A stretch of DNA of 64,000 bases from Roseateles_B sp041906185 (GTDB lineage Bacteria; Pseudomonadota; Gammaproteobacteria; Burkholderiales; Burkholderiaceae_C): contig JAYRJQ010000009.1 in the NCBI GenBank assembly GCA_041906185.1, positions 159,460 through 223,459 of the forward strand. The letters are read 5' to 3'. The position numbers and the translations under genes are program-made. Positions 26,385-39,335 of the stretch are shown piece after piece (positions within the stretch are counted from its first letter, which is position 1; each line of letters begins with the position of its first letter). The notes under the pieces are model-generated. The model worked only from the letters and a program-made list of their open reading frames with translations. It did not search any database and had not been told where the DNA came from.

Positions 26385-29132
26385 ATGAAGGACGGATGGC
26401 GCCAGCGCAGCCTGGCATGGCTGCTTGCGTGCGGACTGGGCGTTGCCAGCGGGCTGGCTTCGGCCCAGACGCCGGCGAACCCGCCGCCGCCAGATGCAAG
26501 GACCGGCGCCGCGAACGCCGGGCTCCTGGGCCCAAGGCCGGCATGGGTGGCACCCGTCACCCTGCCGTTGGCCGTGCAGAGGGCGCCCGAGGAAGTGCGC
26601 CAAGGCGTGCACTACCTGCTGTCCGACGCCCAGGTGCGTGTGGATGGCAAGCAGCGCCAGTCCTACCGGCACTTCGCCATGAAGGCGGTGAACGAGAAGG
26701 GCGTCGAGAGCATCGCCAACATCGAGTTGCGCTTCGATCCCGCCTATGAGCGCCTGGTGTTGCACGCCGTCAGCGTCATCCGGGGTGGCCAGCGCATCGA
26801 GCGTCTGCCCGGTCTGGAGCTCCGCGTCATCCAGCGCGAGAAGGATCTCGACTATCTGATCTTCGACGGCAGCAAGTCGGTCCATGCCTTCCTGGACGAT
26901 GTGCGGGTCGGCGATGTCGTCGAGTACGCCTACACCGTGAGCGGCAGCAACCCGGTGTTCGGCGACCGCTTCTTCGGCGCCTTCGATCTGCAGTGGGGCA
27001 GCCCGGTCGGGCGCGTCCACGCGCGCCTTCTGTGGCCCGCCGGCCGCCCGCTGCACATCAAGTCGCTGAATGGTGCTCCGGAGGCCGTGCAGCGGCGTGT
27101 GGACGGGCAGGAGGAGTATGTCTGGCAACGGCAGGGGCAGGGCGGCTTGCAGCCGAGCCCGGATGCGCCCGGCTGGTATGACCCCTACGCCCAGGTGCAG
27201 TGGGGTGACTTCGGCAGCTGGGCCGACGTCGCCCGCTGGGCGGTGCCGCTGTACCGGGTGCCGGACGCGCTCTCCCCGGCGCTGCAGGCGGAGGTGCGAC
27301 GCATCGCGGCCCTGGGTGCGGATCCCAAGCTGCGCACGGCGGAGGCGCTTCGGCTGGTCCAGCGCGAGGTGCGCTACCTCGGGGTGGAAGTCGGGGCCGG
27401 GTCCCATGCGCCGAACGCGCCGGATCTCGTGTTCAAGCGGCGCTTCGGCGATTGCAAGGACAAGACGGTGCTGACACTGGCGCTGCTCAAGGCCCTCGGC
27501 GTGAAGGCGCAGCCCGCGCTGGTCCATACGCAGCTGCGCAGGGCGCTGGCCGAGCAGCTGCCCCGGCCGAGTGTCTTCAATCACGTCATCGTCCGCGCAG
27601 ACATCGCCGGTCAGGCCTACTGGCTCGACCCGACCCGCGCGACCCAGCCCGGGCCGCTGGACTCGCTGGGCCAGCCGGACTTCGAGCGGGCGCTGCTGGT
27701 GGACGCCGCCAGCAGGGATCTCACGACCGTGGAGGCCGGTGCGGCCATGCTGCACAAGCGGCAGGTCGCCATGCGCATCGACGCCCGTGCAGGGCTGTCC
27801 GAACCCGCCCGCATGACGGTGACGACGACGCTGGAGGGTGTGAGCGCCGAGCAGATGCGTGCCAGCCTGAACTCCGAGACGGCCGCCGAGCTTCAGAAGC
27901 GCTACCTGAACTACTACGCGCGCTCCTACCCCGGCATCGCCGTGGCGCAGCCGATGGAGGTGCAGGACGGGGCCTCGCAGGCCGGGCGGATGACGGTGGT
28001 GGAGCACTACCTGGTGAAGCACTTCTTCGCGCGGGCTGACGGCCGCCAGCGTCTCGAGGCCTCGCTGGAGGTGCCGGAGGTCCTCGGCCAGCTGCAGGCG
28101 CCGCGCGAGGCCATCCGCAACGCGCCCCTGGCGCTGACGCACCCTCAAGCATTGCAGCATGAGCTGGAGGTGTTGCTGCCGGAGCGCTGGACCATCGAAA
28201 GCGAGCAGGAGGAGATCCGGGACGCGGCCTTCTCGCTGCGCCGCACCGTGCAGGGCGAGGACCGCCGACTGCTGATACGGGACGACTTCCGCTCGCTGGC
28301 CGGGCACGTGGAGCCCCAGGATGCTGCCGCCTACGCGGCTGACATCGAGAAGGCCCGCAAGCTTGTGGGCTATGTGATTTACAAGGGTGACACCAGCACT
28401 GCGACCGCCCCGTCGCCCGCCGCCGCACAGGGGCAGCTCAACCTGCCGATCCTGTTGCTGGCGCTGGTGATCCTGGCGTTGTTCGTGAAGCTCGCACTGG
28501 GATGGCACCGGTGGGATCCGGCGCCGGCGCCCACCTTGAACGGCGAGACAGAGCCGGGGCTCGGCGGCCCGCTGCTCCTGATGGCGCTGGGCATCGGGGT
28601 CAATGGCTTCCTCATCGTCCAGAACGGCCTGGAGGTGCTGCCGGCCTATGGCCTGGGCCTGTGGAATGAGCTCACCGTCGTCGGAGGCGCCCGCTACCAC
28701 CCCGCGATGGCACCGCTGCTGCTGGTGGAGCTCGTGGCCTTGCTGGCGCAGTCGGTCGGCTGGGTCCTGCTGGCGGTGGTGTTCTTCCGGCGACGCAGCA
28801 GTGCCGTCCGCATCTGGCTCGTCTTCATGTGGGGTACGGCGATCTTCTCGCTCCTGGACCATCTCGCCGTCAGCATCATTCCGCTGCTGGCTGACGCCGC
28901 AGGGAAGGGCGGGCTGGGGAAAGCGATTCGAAGCCTGGTCATCGTGGGGTTCTGGACCTGGTACCTGCTGACGTCGGAGCGCGTGAAGAAGACGTTCGTG
29001 CGCCGCTATCGTGAAGCCCGGGCGGAAGGGCCGGGCGGCGAGTCGGGAACGCCGGCACCGGTCGCGGCAGCACAGCCGCAGCCTGCAGAGCCGCAGGCGG
29101 GCCCCGACGTGCCGGCCGGGCAGCAGGCTTGA
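26385..29132 (+). CDS. DUF3857 / transglutaminase-like membrane protein with C-terminal DUF2569-type helices
   Basis: 915 residues: signal peptide (~1-28, ending ASGLASAQ), DUF3857 domain (~60-250), a transglutaminase-like domain with Cys in RRFGDCKDKT (~355), His in FNHVIVRA (~402) and Asp in YWLDPT (~415), a beta-rich part, then a transmembrane helix near ~685-705 and a four-helix region (~720-870) resembling DUF2569. The triad is complete, so protease- or transferase-type activity in the periplasm is possible; no substrate is known. The C-terminus is a Pro/Ala/Gln-rich tail. AGGGGGAAATC precedes the ATG. Confidence 0.85.
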   Translation: MKDGWRQRSLAWLLACGLGVASGLASAQTPANPPPPDARTGAANAGLLGPRPAWVAPVTLPLAVQRAPEEVRQGVHYLLSDAQVRVDGKQRQSYRHFAMKAVNEKGVESIANIELRFDPAYERLVLHAVSVIRGGQRIERLPGLELRVIQREKDLDYLIFDGSKSVHAFLDDVRVGDVVEYAYTVSGSNPVFGDRFFGAFDLQWGSPVGRVHARLLWPAGRPLHIKSLNGAPEAVQRRVDGQEEYVWQRQGQGGLQPSPDAPGWYDPYAQVQWGDFGSWADVARWAVPLYRVPDALSPALQAEVRRIAALGADPKLRTAEALRLVQREVRYLGVEVGAGSHAPNAPDLVFKRRFGDCKDKTVLTLALLKALGVKAQPALVHTQLRRALAEQLPRPSVFNHVIVRADIAGQAYWLDPTRATQPGPLDSLGQPDFERALLVDAASRDLTTVEAGAAMLHKRQVAMRIDARAGLSEPARMTVTTTLEGVSAEQMRASLNSETAAELQKRYLNYYARSYPGIAVAQPMEVQDGASQAGRMTVVEHYLVKHFFARADGRQRLEASLEVPEVLGQLQAPREAIRNAPLALTHPQALQHELEVLLPERWTIESEQEEIRDAAFSLRRTVQGEDRRLLIRDDFRSLAGHVEPQDAAAYAADIEKARKLVGYVIYKGDTSTATAPSPAAAQGQLNLPILLLALVILALFVKLALGWHRWDPAPAPTLNGETEPGLGGPLLLMALGIGVNGFLIVQNGLEVLPAYGLGLWNELTVVGGARYHPAMAPLLLVELVALLAQSVGWVLLAVVFFRRRSSAVRIWLVFMWGTAIFSLLDHLAVSIIPLLADAAGKGGLGKAIRSLVIVGFWTWYLLTSERVKKTFVRRYREARAEGPGGESGTPAPVAAAQPQPAEPQAGPDVPAGQQA

Positions 29133-29184
29133 GTCCTTCCTTCGTGCCGGGCGAATGCCCGGCACACGGATGACGGGACTTTTT
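29132..29184 (+). terminator. Terminator of the DUF3857 gene
   Basis: Inner perfect 9-bp stem GTGCCGGGC / GCCCGGCAC with a GAAT loop (29144-29165) inside an outer AGTCC / GGACT stem (29132-29136, 29176-29180), followed by TTTT. Confidence 0.75.
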
Positions 29185-29341
29185 GTGCGGAACTTCGCTC
29201 GGTAAATACCCTGGTCGGTTATACTTAGCAGGTTTACCCGCAACCACCACCGCACCCAGCGAAACTCGAACCGTTTCCCCACGAAATCAGGGATTCAAGG
29301 CCTGCAGGGCGCCGTCTTTTCAGGACGCGCCTCGGGCCGGC

Positions 29342-29379
29342 AAGGCCGCCTCAGACCGACTGGTGTGTGGCGGCTTTTT
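29342..29379 (+). promoter_or_regulatory. Terminator-like hairpin in the carA leader (attenuator candidate)
   Basis: Stem GCCGCC / GGCGGC (29345-29350, 29369-29374), extended by A-T pairs outside and by a second imperfect stem CAGACC / GGTGTG inside, followed directly by TTTTT. It lies 38 bp before the carA GTG. The upstream gene already has its own terminator at 29132-29184, and a TATACT box lies at 29220-29225, so this one is probably in the carA transcript. Alternatively the CACAAT at 29399-29404 is the carA -10 and the hairpin is outside it. Confidence 0.6.
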
Positions 29380-29417
29380 CAGAGCAGAACTGGGCGCGCA
29401 CAATAACGGAGAATCCC

Positions 29418-30578
29418 GTGCTGCCCGATCTGCTTTCCTCCCCTTCAGCGATCCTCGCCCTGGCAGACGGCACGGTCTTCAAAGGCACCTCGATCGGCGC
29501 TGCCGGTCAGACCGTCGGCGAAGTGGTGTTCAACACCTCGCTGACCGGTTATCAGGAAATCCTCACCGACCCGAGCTACTGCCGGCAGATCGTCACGCTG
29601 ACGTATCCGCACATCGGCAACTACGGCGTCAACGATGAGGATGTCGAGGCCCAGAAGATCTTTGCCGCAGGCCTGATCATCAAGGAAGTGCCCGTCCTTG
29701 ATTCGAACTTCCGCAAGACCCGCAGCCTGCAGCAGTACCTGAAGGACGAAGGCACGGTGGCCATCGCCGGCCTCGACACCCGACGCCTGACCCGCGTGCT
29801 GCGCACCCACGGTGCCCAGAACGGCTGCATCCTGGCGCTGCAGCCGGGCGAGGCCATCACCGACGCCCACATCGCCGACGCCATCGCCCGTGCCAAGGCC
29901 GCGCCGAGCATGGCTGGCCAGGATCTGGCGAAGGTCGTGTCCCGCACCGAGCGCGAGACCTGGACGCAGACCGAGTGGACGCTCGGCAAGGGCTACGGCG
30001 AGCAGACCGCGCCCAAGTTCCATGTGGTCGCCTACGACTTCGGCGTGAAGCGCAACATCCTGCGCATGCTCGCCTCGCGCGGCTGCAAGATCACCGTCGT
30101 GCCGGCCGAGACGCCGGCCAGCGCGGTCTTCGACCTCGAGCCGGACGGCGTGTTCCTCTCGAACGGCCCTGGCGATCCCGAGCCCTGCACCTACGCCATC
30201 GACGCGGCCCGCCAGCTGATCGAGGCCGGCATCCCGACCTTCGGCATCTGCCTGGGCCACCAGATCATGGCCCTGGCCAGCGGCGCCAAGACCTTCAAGA
30301 TGAAGTTCGGTCACCACGGCGGCAACCATCCCGTGAAGGACCTGGACAACCAGCGCGTCTCGATCACCAGCCAGAACCACGGCTTCGCGGTCGACGCCGA
30401 CACGCTGCCCGCCAACCTGCGCCCGACGCACATCAGCCTGTTCGACGGCACGCTGCAGGGTCTGGCCCGCACGGACAAGCCCGCCTTCTGCTTCCAGGGC
30501 CACCCGGAAGCCAGCCCCGGCCCGCACGACATCGCTTATCTGTTCGACCGGTTCATCGGTCTCATGGCCAAGGCCTAA
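29418..30578 (+). CDS. carA: Carbamoyl-phosphate synthase, small (glutaminase) subunit
   Basis: 386 residues. The N-terminal CPSase small domain (~10-150) is followed by a class I glutamine amidotransferase domain with nucleophile Cys in FGICLGHQ and His/Glu in GHPEASPGP. It feeds ammonia to CarB for carbamoyl phosphate, shared by pyrimidine and arginine synthesis. The GTG at 29418 (MLPDLLSSPS) is preceded by ACGGAGAA; an upstream ATG at about 29367 lacks homology and lies in the leader hairpin. carB follows 24 bp downstream. Confidence 0.96.
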   Translation: MLPDLLSSPSAILALADGTVFKGTSIGAAGQTVGEVVFNTSLTGYQEILTDPSYCRQIVTLTYPHIGNYGVNDEDVEAQKIFAAGLIIKEVPVLDSNFRKTRSLQQYLKDEGTVAIAGLDTRRLTRVLRTHGAQNGCILALQPGEAITDAHIADAIARAKAAPSMAGQDLAKVVSRTERETWTQTEWTLGKGYGEQTAPKFHVVAYDFGVKRNILRMLASRGCKITVVPAETPASAVFDLEPDGVFLSNGPGDPEPCTYAIDAARQLIEAGIPTFGICLGHQIMALASGAKTFKMKFGHHGGNHPVKDLDNQRVSITSQNHGFAVDADTLPANLRPTHISLFDGTLQGLARTDKPAFCFQGHPEASPGPHDIAYLFDRFIGLMAKA

Positions 30579-30602
30579 AGCCGAAGAGAAGGAGAACAAA
30601 CA

Positions 30603-33869
<3,267 letters not shown>

Positions 33870-33919
33870 ACTTCAGCTCTGCCGGACAGCCACCGATATC
33901 CCGGGGTCCGGTCCGGCCC

Positions 33920-33970
33920 CAAAAACCGCCGCCGCGGCTCCTTTGCGAGTCTCTGCGGCGGTCTTGTTTT
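33920..33970 (+). terminator. Terminator-like hairpin after carB, in the greA leader
   Basis: Stem ACCGCCGC / GCGGCGGT (33925-33932, 33955-33962) with a 22-base loop, followed by CTTGTTTTG. It ends only ~25 bp before the greA start, so it either stops carB transcription or sits inside the greA leader as an attenuator. Confidence 0.75.
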
Positions 33971-33989
33971 GTCTATCAAGGTTCTAAGT

Positions 33990-34466
33990 ATGGCCACGAT
34001 CCCTCTGACCAAGCGCGGCTCTGAGAAGCTGAAGGAAGAACTGCATCGACTCAAGACGGTCGAGCGTCATGCCGTGATCAACGCCATCTCCGAAGCGCGT
34101 GCCCAGGGCGACCTGTCCGAGAACGCCGAGTACGAGGCGGCCAAGGACAAGCAAGGCTTCATCGAAGGCCGCATCCTGGAGATCGAAGGCAAGCTCGCCG
34201 CGGCCCAGGTCATCGACCCGTCCGAGGTGGATGCCGGCGGCAAGGTCGTCTTCGGCACCACGGTGGACCTGGAAGAGGAAGCCACCGGCAACGAGGTCAC
34301 CTACCAGATCGTCGGTGACGACGAGGCCGACCTGAAGCTGGGGCTGATCTCGATCTCGTCGCCCATCGCCCGTGCGCTGATCGGCAAGGAGGCGGGCGAC
34401 GTGGCCGAGGTGCATGCACCGGGCGGCGTGAAGCGCTATGAGATCGTCGAAGTGCGGTATGTCTGA
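33990..34466 (+). CDS. greA: Transcription elongation factor GreA
   Basis: 158 residues. The N-terminal coiled-coil (~8-75) carries the tip acidic residues (GDLSENAEYEAAKD) that stimulate RNA cleavage by backtracked polymerase; the C-terminal FKBP-like domain binds the polymerase secondary channel. AAGG lies ~8 bp before the ATG. carB-greA adjacency is typical for proteobacteria. Confidence 0.97.
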   Translation: MATIPLTKRGSEKLKEELHRLKTVERHAVINAISEARAQGDLSENAEYEAAKDKQGFIEGRILEIEGKLAAAQVIDPSEVDAGGKVVFGTTVDLEEEATGNEVTYQIVGDDEADLKLGLISISSPIARALIGKEAGDVAEVHAPGGVKRYEIVEVRYV

Positions 34467-34469
34467 CCA

Positions 34470-34560
34470 CCCCTTACGCGCTGCGCGCGCCCCGTCAAGG
34501 GGGCGAGCGCGAAGGCCCGGCGCAGCCGGATCCTCGCACTCCACTCGGGATGTGGCGCCG
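34470..34560 (+). repeat. REP-like palindromic intergenic sequence
   Basis: After greA: CCCCTT ... AAGGGG (34470-34475, 34497-34502) with internal GCGC palindromes, then CGAGCGCGAAGGCCCGGCG and AGCCGG. It resembles the intergenic palindromes (CCCCTCAAGGGGGCG then CAGCGGCCCGGC) I recognise from Burkholderiales genomes. Only one copy is in the window, so repetition cannot be shown here. Confidence 0.5.
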
Positions 34561-34586
34561 GTCGGCGGGGATCGAGGGCTGAATCG

Positions 34587-35012
34587 ATGCTGATGCGCGT
34601 TCGGGCTTTGCTGGCCGCCCTGTGGGGCGGCTTTCTTCTGTGCGTGGCGGGCGTGGCGGCGCCGACGGCGTTCGGCGTGCTCGCACGGCCGGAGGCGGGG
34701 CGCTATGTGAACCGGCTGTTCGAGCTGGATGCGCAGCTCGGGCTGGTGCTGGGCCTGCTGCTGGCGATGATGGAACGGCGGGTGCAGCGGGACACCGAGG
34801 CGGCCCGCATCACGACGCCCGAACTGCTGCTGCCGCTGGGCGCGCTGTTCTGCGTGGTGCTGGGCTACTACGGCCTGCAGCCCCTGATGGCGGAGGCCCG
34901 CGCAGGGCAGGGTGCGCTCGGCTTCGGCGCGCTGCATGCGATGTCTTCCGGCCTCTTCGCCCTCAAGACGCTGCTGGTGCTGGCGCTGGCCTGGCGTTGC
35001 AGCCGGCGCTGA
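34587..35012 (+). CDS. DUF4149 four-helix membrane protein
   Basis: 141 residues with four predicted transmembrane helices (~5-27, ~48-62, ~75-97, ~115-138), no signal peptide cleavage. It matches the DUF4149 pattern (GGFLLCVAGVAAPTAFGVL, NRLFELDAQLGLVLG). Function unknown. Its place between greA and the yhbY/rlmE/ftsH group is conserved in Burkholderiales. Confidence 0.8.
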   Translation: MLMRVRALLAALWGGFLLCVAGVAAPTAFGVLARPEAGRYVNRLFELDAQLGLVLGLLLAMMERRVQRDTEAARITTPELLLPLGALFCVVLGYYGLQPLMAEARAGQGALGFGALHAMSSGLFALKTLLVLALAWRCSRR

Positions 35013-35031
35013 GCCCGAGGATCCAGGCATG

Positions 35032-35064
35032 AAAAAGGGACCGGCACCCGAGCGTGGCGGTCCC
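35032..35064 (-). terminator. Terminator of yhbY
   Basis: Minus strand: stem GGGACCG / CGGTCCC around a 14-base loop, then TTTTT. It is 34 bp past the yhbY stop. Confidence 0.75.
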
Positions 35065-35098
35065 GGCCGGCCGGAGCCAGCGGTGTTTCGAGTGCAGC

Positions 35099-35572
35099 TC
35101 AGTCCGCGACGCGCTTCTTCACGCTGCGCTGCTTGGGCTTGGCACGCTTGATCTCGCCGCCTTGGGCCACGCGCTGGTTGCCCAGCAGCTCAACCTTCTT
35201 GATGGTGGGGCGGCTGTTCCCGTTCTTCGAGAACTTGACAATCTTCACCACCTTGGGCGCGGGCATGCCGCCCTCGCGCTCATTGCGCTCCTTCTCGGGG
35301 ATCGGGCGCCACAGGATCAGCAGCTTGCCGATGTGCTGGATGGGAGCGGCGTCGAGCTCGTCAGCGAGCTGCTCGAGAATGGCACCGCGCATCTCGCGGT
35401 CGTCCGACATCACGCGCACCTTGATCAGGCCATGGGCCTTCAGGGCGTGGTCGGTTTCCTTCACGACGGCGGGCGTGAGTCCATCGGCGCCAATCATCAC
35501 GACGGGATCGAGATGGTGGGCGTCGGCACGTTTTTCCTTGCGCTGGGCAGGGGTCAGTTGAATCGCAGGCAT
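35099..35572 (-). CDS. yhbY: CRM-domain RNA-binding protein YhbY (50S assembly)
   Basis: 157 residues. The CRM/YhbY domain occupies ~5-95 (LTPAQRKEKRADAHHLDPVVMIGADGLT, then KVRVMSDDREMRGAI), used to bind pre-50S particles. Unlike the 97-residue E. coli protein it has a ~60-residue basic tail (KRAKPKQRSVKKRVAD), probably for RNA contacts. The start at 35572 is 31 bp from the divergent rlmE. A GATAAT box ends 6 nt before the ATG, and no Shine-Dalgarno is seen. Confidence 0.9.
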   Translation of the reverse strand: MPAIQLTPAQRKEKRADAHHLDPVVMIGADGLTPAVVKETDHALKAHGLIKVRVMSDDREMRGAILEQLADELDAAPIQHIGKLLILWRPIPEKERNEREGGMPAPKVVKIVKFSKNGNSRPTIKKVELLGNQRVAQGGEIKRAKPKQRSVKKRVAD

Positions 35573-35578
35573 GGCCGT

Positions 35579-35584
35579 ATTATC
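35579..35584 (-). promoter_or_regulatory. -10-like box of yhbY, 6 nt from the start codon
   Basis: GATAAT on the minus strand, then ACGGCC and the ATG. On the plus strand the overlapping TATTAT (35578-35583) could serve rlmE. Confidence 0.45.
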
Positions 35585-35603
35585 GGGCCAGACGCTCCAA
35601 ATC

Positions 35604-36272
35604 ATGAAAATCGACAGCAAAAGCAAGAAGATCAACAAGGCGTGGCTCAATGACCACGTCAACGACCCCTATGTGCGCCTGGCCCAGAAGGAGGGTTACC
35701 GCTCCCGGGCGGCCTACAAGCTCAAGGAAATCGACGAGGAACTGCGGCTGATCAAGCCAGGGCAGGTCGTCGTGGACCTGGGCGCCTCGCCGGGCGCCTG
35801 GAGCCAGTACCTGCGCCGCAAGTTCGCCCCGAAGCTGGCCGGTACGGGCGGCGCGGCGGTGGGCGAGCTCAACGGCACCATCATCGCGCTGGACCTGCTG
35901 GAGTTCGAGCCCGTCGAGGGCGTGCACTTCATCCAGGGCGATTTCCGCGAGGAAAACGTGCTGCATCAGCTGGAGGCCGCGCTGGACGGCAAGCCGGTGG
36001 ACGTGGTGGTCTCGGACATGGCCCCCAACCTGTCCGGCATCGAGATCACCGATGCCGCGCGCATCGAGCACCTGATCGAGCTGGCCATCGACTTCTCCCA
36101 GCATCACCTGAAGCCCGAAGGGGCACTGGTCGCCAAAGTCTTCCATGGCAGCGGCTACAACCAGCTGGTGGAGCTGTTCCGGAAGTCCTTCAAGAAGGTG
36201 AAGGCGGTCAAGCCCAAGGCCTCGCGGTTCCGCTCGGCCGAGACCTTTCTCGTGGGCATGGGCTTGAAGTAG
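35604..36272 (+). CDS. rlmE: 23S rRNA (uridine-2552-2'-O)-methyltransferase
   Basis: 222 residues (FtsJ/RrmJ). The SAM site is VVVDLGASPGAWSQYL; the K-D-K-E catalytic tetrad is represented by SRAAYKLKEID, VVSDMAPNLSG, LVAKVFHG and the FRSAETFLV end. It methylates Um2552 late in 50S assembly, as YhbY also acts there. A ~10-residue insertion (AGTGGAAVGE) follows the SAM motif. In E. coli rlmE and ftsH form one heat-shock operon; here they are adjacent with 159 bp between. Confidence 0.96.
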   Translation: MKIDSKSKKINKAWLNDHVNDPYVRLAQKEGYRSRAAYKLKEIDEELRLIKPGQVVVDLGASPGAWSQYLRRKFAPKLAGTGGAAVGELNGTIIALDLLEFEPVEGVHFIQGDFREENVLHQLEAALDGKPVDVVVSDMAPNLSGIEITDAARIEHLIELAIDFSQHHLKPEGALVAKVFHGSGYNQLVELFRKSFKKVKAVKPKASRFRSAETFLVGMGLK

Positions 36273-36352
36273 GTCAAGCTCCCGTCACGTTAGCCGGCCC
36301 CGCGCGACTTTTGCCTATCGCGCGGCAAGGTTTTGACAATCGGAACGCAGCC

Positions 36353-36380
36353 CTTGACTGCAATAGAATCAACCCCATAT
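36353..36380 (+). promoter_or_regulatory. Predicted sigma-32 (RpoH) heat-shock promoter of ftsH
   Basis: CTTGACT (36353-36359), 13 bp, CCCCATAT (36373-36380). The RpoH consensus is CTTGAAA, 11-16 bp, CCCCATNT, so 13 of 15 defined positions or more fit. It lies 51 bp before the ftsH start. Confidence 0.8.
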
Positions 36381-36431
36381 GCCGTGCATCAGCCGCTCCC
36401 TGCGGCATGTGGAATGGAATAAGGAGTCGCG

Positions 36432-38321
<1,890 letters not shown>

Positions 38322-38339
38322 GCCCCTGCGCTGAGGTCC

Positions 38340-38373
38340 AAGGCCTGTCTCGTCGAGACGGGCCTTTTTCTTT
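38340..38373 (+). terminator. Terminator of ftsH
   Basis: 11-bp stem AGGCCTGTCTC / GAGACGGGCCT (one G-U pair) with a GTC loop, followed by TTTTT and CTTT. Confidence 0.93.
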
Positions 38374-38429
38374 GTCACCTTCGCTTTCGGATGTTTCCGG
38401 GGCCTAGCAAGTCTTCAAGAGACCGACCC

Positions 38430-39335
38430 ATGTCCTCACGCCCCCTCGTCTGGCAGACCACCCGCTTTCGCATCGACCTGCGTCGCCCGCAGGTCATGGG
38501 CATCGTCAATCTGACGCCCGACTCCTTTTCCGATGGCGGGCAGCATGCGGGGGCCGCGGCTGGCCTCGCACACTGCGAGCGGCTGCTGGCGGAGGGCGCG
38601 GACATCCTGGACATCGGCGGCGAGTCGAGCCGCCCCGGGGCGCCGCGCCTCAGCGCGGACGACGAATGGGCGCGCATCGAGGGCGTGCTGCGAGGGGCTC
38701 TGAGCCTGGGTGTGCCCGTGTCCATCGACACCTGCAAGGCCGAGGTCATGCGGCGGGCGGCGGATCTTGGCGTGGACATCCTCAACGACATCCTGGCCCT
38801 GCGCGATCCCGGCGCCGAGGAAGTGATGGTGGCCCATCCACAGCTGGGCGCCTGCCTTATGCACATGCGCGGCGACCCGGGCAGCATGCAGTCCCTGACG
38901 GACTACGAGGACGTCGTGCGGGAGGTGTCGCACTTCCTCGGGGAGCGGGCGGGCGAGCTGCGTGCGCGGGGGATCGCGGCGGAGCGGCTCGTGCTGGATC
39001 CGGGCTATGGCTTTGCCAAGACCGCCGAGCAGAACTTCGAACTGCTGCGCCGCCAGGGCGAGCTCGAGGCGCTGGGCTACCCGCTGCTGGCGGGGCTCTC
39101 CCGCAAGTCCGCCATCGGCGCGGTGACGGGCCGACCCGTCGATCAGCGACTGCCCGGCAGCCTCGCCGCCGCCTTGCTGGCATTGAGCCATGGCGCCCGC
39201 ATCCTGCGCGTTCACGACGTGGCCGCCACGGTCGACGCCCTGCAGGTGTGGGGGGCAGGGGGAGGGGCCGGCATCGGGGCCGACTTCATCGGCGAGAATG
39301 CCAGCGATTCAAAATTCGGAGGACGCTCGCAATGA
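38430..39335 (+). CDS. folP: Dihydropteroate synthase
   Basis: 301 residues; joins p-aminobenzoate to the pterin in folate synthesis (sulfonamide target). TIM-barrel motifs: MGIVNLTPDSFSDGG, DILDIGGESSRPGA, NDILALRDP, LDPGYGFAKT, GLSRKS. ATG 38430 (MSSRPLVWQ) is used; the earlier ATG at 38391 lies at the end of the ftsH terminator region without a ribosome site. Its TGA overlaps the glmM ATG, so the two are translationally coupled, as in E. coli ftsH-folP-glmM. Confidence 0.95.
   Translation: MSSRPLVWQTTRFRIDLRRPQVMGIVNLTPDSFSDGGQHAGAAAGLAHCERLLAEGADILDIGGESSRPGAPRLSADDEWARIEGVLRGALSLGVPVSIDTCKAEVMRRAADLGVDILNDILALRDPGAEEVMVAHPQLGACLMHMRGDPGSMQSLTDYEDVVREVSHFLGERAGELRARGIAAERLVLDPGYGFAKTAEQNFELLRRQGELEALGYPLLAGLSRKSAIGAVTGRPVDQRLPGSLAAALLALSHGARILRVHDVAATVDALQVWGAGGGAGIGADFIGENASDSKFGGRSQ

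Noticed and set aside
36333..36369. Sigma-70 promoter TTGACA ... TAGAAT before ftsH
   Set aside because: The boxes are good but 25 bp apart, too far; the RpoH match in the same region fits better.
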